From: a bacterium D16-56
GTDB lineage: Bacteria > Bacillota > Clostridia > Lachnospirales > Lachnospiraceae
Direction of reading: 5' to 3'
NCBI GenBank assembly: GCA_003611875.1
Contig: RAYY01000009.1
Span: 62,001-126,000 of the forward strand
DNA length: 64,000 nt
The notes beneath the pieces were generated by a model. That model saw only the letters and a program-made list of their open reading frames with translations. It was not told where the DNA came from and made no database searches. Both the position numbers and the translations under genes were made by a program. This document shows positions 62,885 to 64,000 of this stretch, in pieces; positions within the stretch are counted from its first letter, which is position 1; the number at the start of each line of letters is the position of its first letter.

Positions 62885-63898
62885 TCACTCCTTTCCTTCC
62901 CTCGCCGATAAATACCCTGCCAAGTATCTGCTAATTTCTTCAGCGCCTTTCCCGTTAAGATGCATCTCATCCTGAAAGCTTTCTTTCGTCAACCCCAGCT
63001 CACTCATAGTAATCTGGTTCAGATCCACATATTCAATCTCATTCTTTTCACTGAAAGTAAGAAAATAATCATAAATATCCGCATAATTCGGTTCCCGCTC
63101 AAGATAATCAGGATATACCGGCAAAGAAATAAATAACAGTTCACAACCGTATTCTTTACACAAAGAAACCATCTTCTGCAGGTATTCTAATTGCAAAGGA
63201 TATAAATCCTCCCTACTCCATGGGACCTGAAGATAATCACCTGACTCATAAACCCGAGTTGAATAAACAAAGCCCTTTCCGTCATACCACTCATCGCCTG
63301 TCTTTGCCTTGGAATAATCACATTCCTTATAGGACGAATCCAATAAATGCATTCTTATATTTTGCAGCACCTTCTTAGAATCCTTCCAGGCTTCTTTATA
63401 ACGCACAATATTAGAAATGGTTGTGATCCCATACTCCGGCTTTCCTAAAACCTCATAAGCATACTGAAGCTTATTGATGCCAAACGGCATATAATCCAAT
63501 AAAATATGCGTTCGAATGGTCGAATCTCCAGGATAATCCTGAAACATAATATAATTGATGTCGTAGACTACTTTTTCAACATGGTGATGCTTTAGGATCT
63601 CTTTTAAACGGAAATAACTGTCCTCCGGCCTCTGAGAAGACGATCCTGCGTTAAATGTTAAGGCGTTTAGAGAGCAGTCTAAAATTTCTGGATCTATACC
63701 ACGATATACCCTGGAAGCTCCCAGCCACAAATAGTCGATTTCATCTTCCTGCTGCAATTCATAAGCGCTGATTCTTGTGTAGGAGTTTTTGTCGTTGGTG
63801 AAACCGAAGGATAGTAATTGTGCAATAATAAAAAATCCCATAGAAAAAATTATACTTTTTAAAATAATTTGTGTTGTAGAATTGTTCTCATTATCCAT
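62885..63898 (-). CDS. Membrane-anchored SGNH-type acyltransferase/esterase (DltD-like role)
   Basis: 337 residues. N-terminal membrane helix (about 12-32), then an exported domain with the nucleophile-type motif LWLGASRVYRG (Ser62) and the catalytic pair D310-x-x-H313 in QDEMHLNGKGAEEI. This layout matches DltD and AlgJ/AlgX-type proteins that finish transfer of acyl groups outside the membrane. First gene of the operon; overlapping spacing with fkbH is 4 bases. The 100 bases upstream hold no clear promoter. Confidence 0.82.
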   Translation of the reverse strand: MDNENNSTTQIILKSIIFSMGFFIIAQLLSFGFTNDKNSYTRISAYELQQEDEIDYLWLGASRVYRGIDPEILDCSLNALTFNAGSSSQRPEDSYFRLKEILKHHHVEKVVYDINYIMFQDYPGDSTIRTHILLDYMPFGINKLQYAYEVLGKPEYGITTISNIVRYKEAWKDSKKVLQNIRMHLLDSSYKECDYSKAKTGDEWYDGKGFVYSTRVYESGDYLQVPWSREDLYPLQLEYLQKMVSLCKEYGCELLFISLPVYPDYLEREPNYADIYDYFLTFSEKNEIEYVDLNQITMSELGLTKESFQDEMHLNGKGAEEISRYLAGYLSAREGKE

Positions 63899-64000
63899 AT
63901 CAATTGTTCCATGCCCTATTTATTAAGTTTACTGTTATCCTGCATATCCATCCACATTCCAAAACAAATATTTTAAAAGGAAGGTTGATGACCAACATAA

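Overview
The window looks like part of a chromosome from a spore-forming Clostridia species, most likely Lachnospiraceae. The basis is gene content read by eye: the nusB-xseA-xseB-ispA-dxs-tlyA-nadK-argR-recN-spoIVB block with the sporulation protease SpoIVB, a moderate GC backbone with AT-rich accessory patches, and MetA with Glu111. No database search was possible, so family names rest on motifs, length and gene order. Nearly all genes are on the minus strand, so transcription mostly runs from high to low coordinates.

Layout. 1-8511: an Mrp/Mbh-type cation antiporter or energy-converting complex (E, F, G, MbhD-like, MbhE-MnhB fusion, C, and four NuoL/M/N-type subunits), cut by the left edge. 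8665-10032: a hemerythrin-CheX-like-REC fusion. 10143-23710: a BREX type 1 phage-defence island (brxA, brxB, brxC, pglX, an AlbA_2/ATPase gene, pglZ and a wrecked brxL) with its own predicted promoter. 23930-34475: the spoIVB-to-nusB housekeeping operon. 34617-36960: hicB-like gene, Cu/Zn superoxide dismutase, a gene-poor stretch with remnants, tRNA-Gln. 37105-42100: an AT-rich gene graveyard (DUF1848 gene, KilA-N/serine-recombinase chimera, DUF2326 ATPase with three frameshifts, broken Doc toxin, frameshifted partner gene) next to rlmD. 42123-47214: rlmD, a small acidic membrane protein, pcrA and a small coiled-coil protein. 47358-48798: fragments of a lost sugar or hydroxy-acid catabolic cluster. 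49094-55300: metA, ligA, an RluF-like pseudouridine synthase, queA, a repeat-built small ORF and a membrane-anchored protein. 55694-56455: tRNA-Arg and a frameshifted heptad-repeat protein. 56758-63898: a DegT aminotransferase and a surface-acylation locus.

The most interesting part is 58074-63898. An SGNH protein, an FkbH-like enzyme, a carrier protein and an MBOAT acyltransferase reproduce the architecture of the D-alanylation (Dlt) system, with FkbH in the place of the loading enzyme DltA; MaoC and SDR genes follow. I infer that a glycerate-derived or modified acyl group is loaded on the carrier and moved to a cell-surface glycan. Two genes of this locus (MBOAT and MaoC) carry poly-G tracts of 8 and 10, and in both removing one G restores a natural C-terminus. 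This suggests phase-variable surface modification, with sequencing error as the main alternative.

Other points: a dispersed palindromic repeat with four copies, one lying in the brxA 5' leader; an AT-rich specificity region in pglX that looks exchanged; a duplicated 58-bp argR leader with an ARG-box-like palindrome; and a 37-bp tandem repeat open in all frames. Many single-base frameshifts lie in homopolymers, so assembly quality should be kept in mind.
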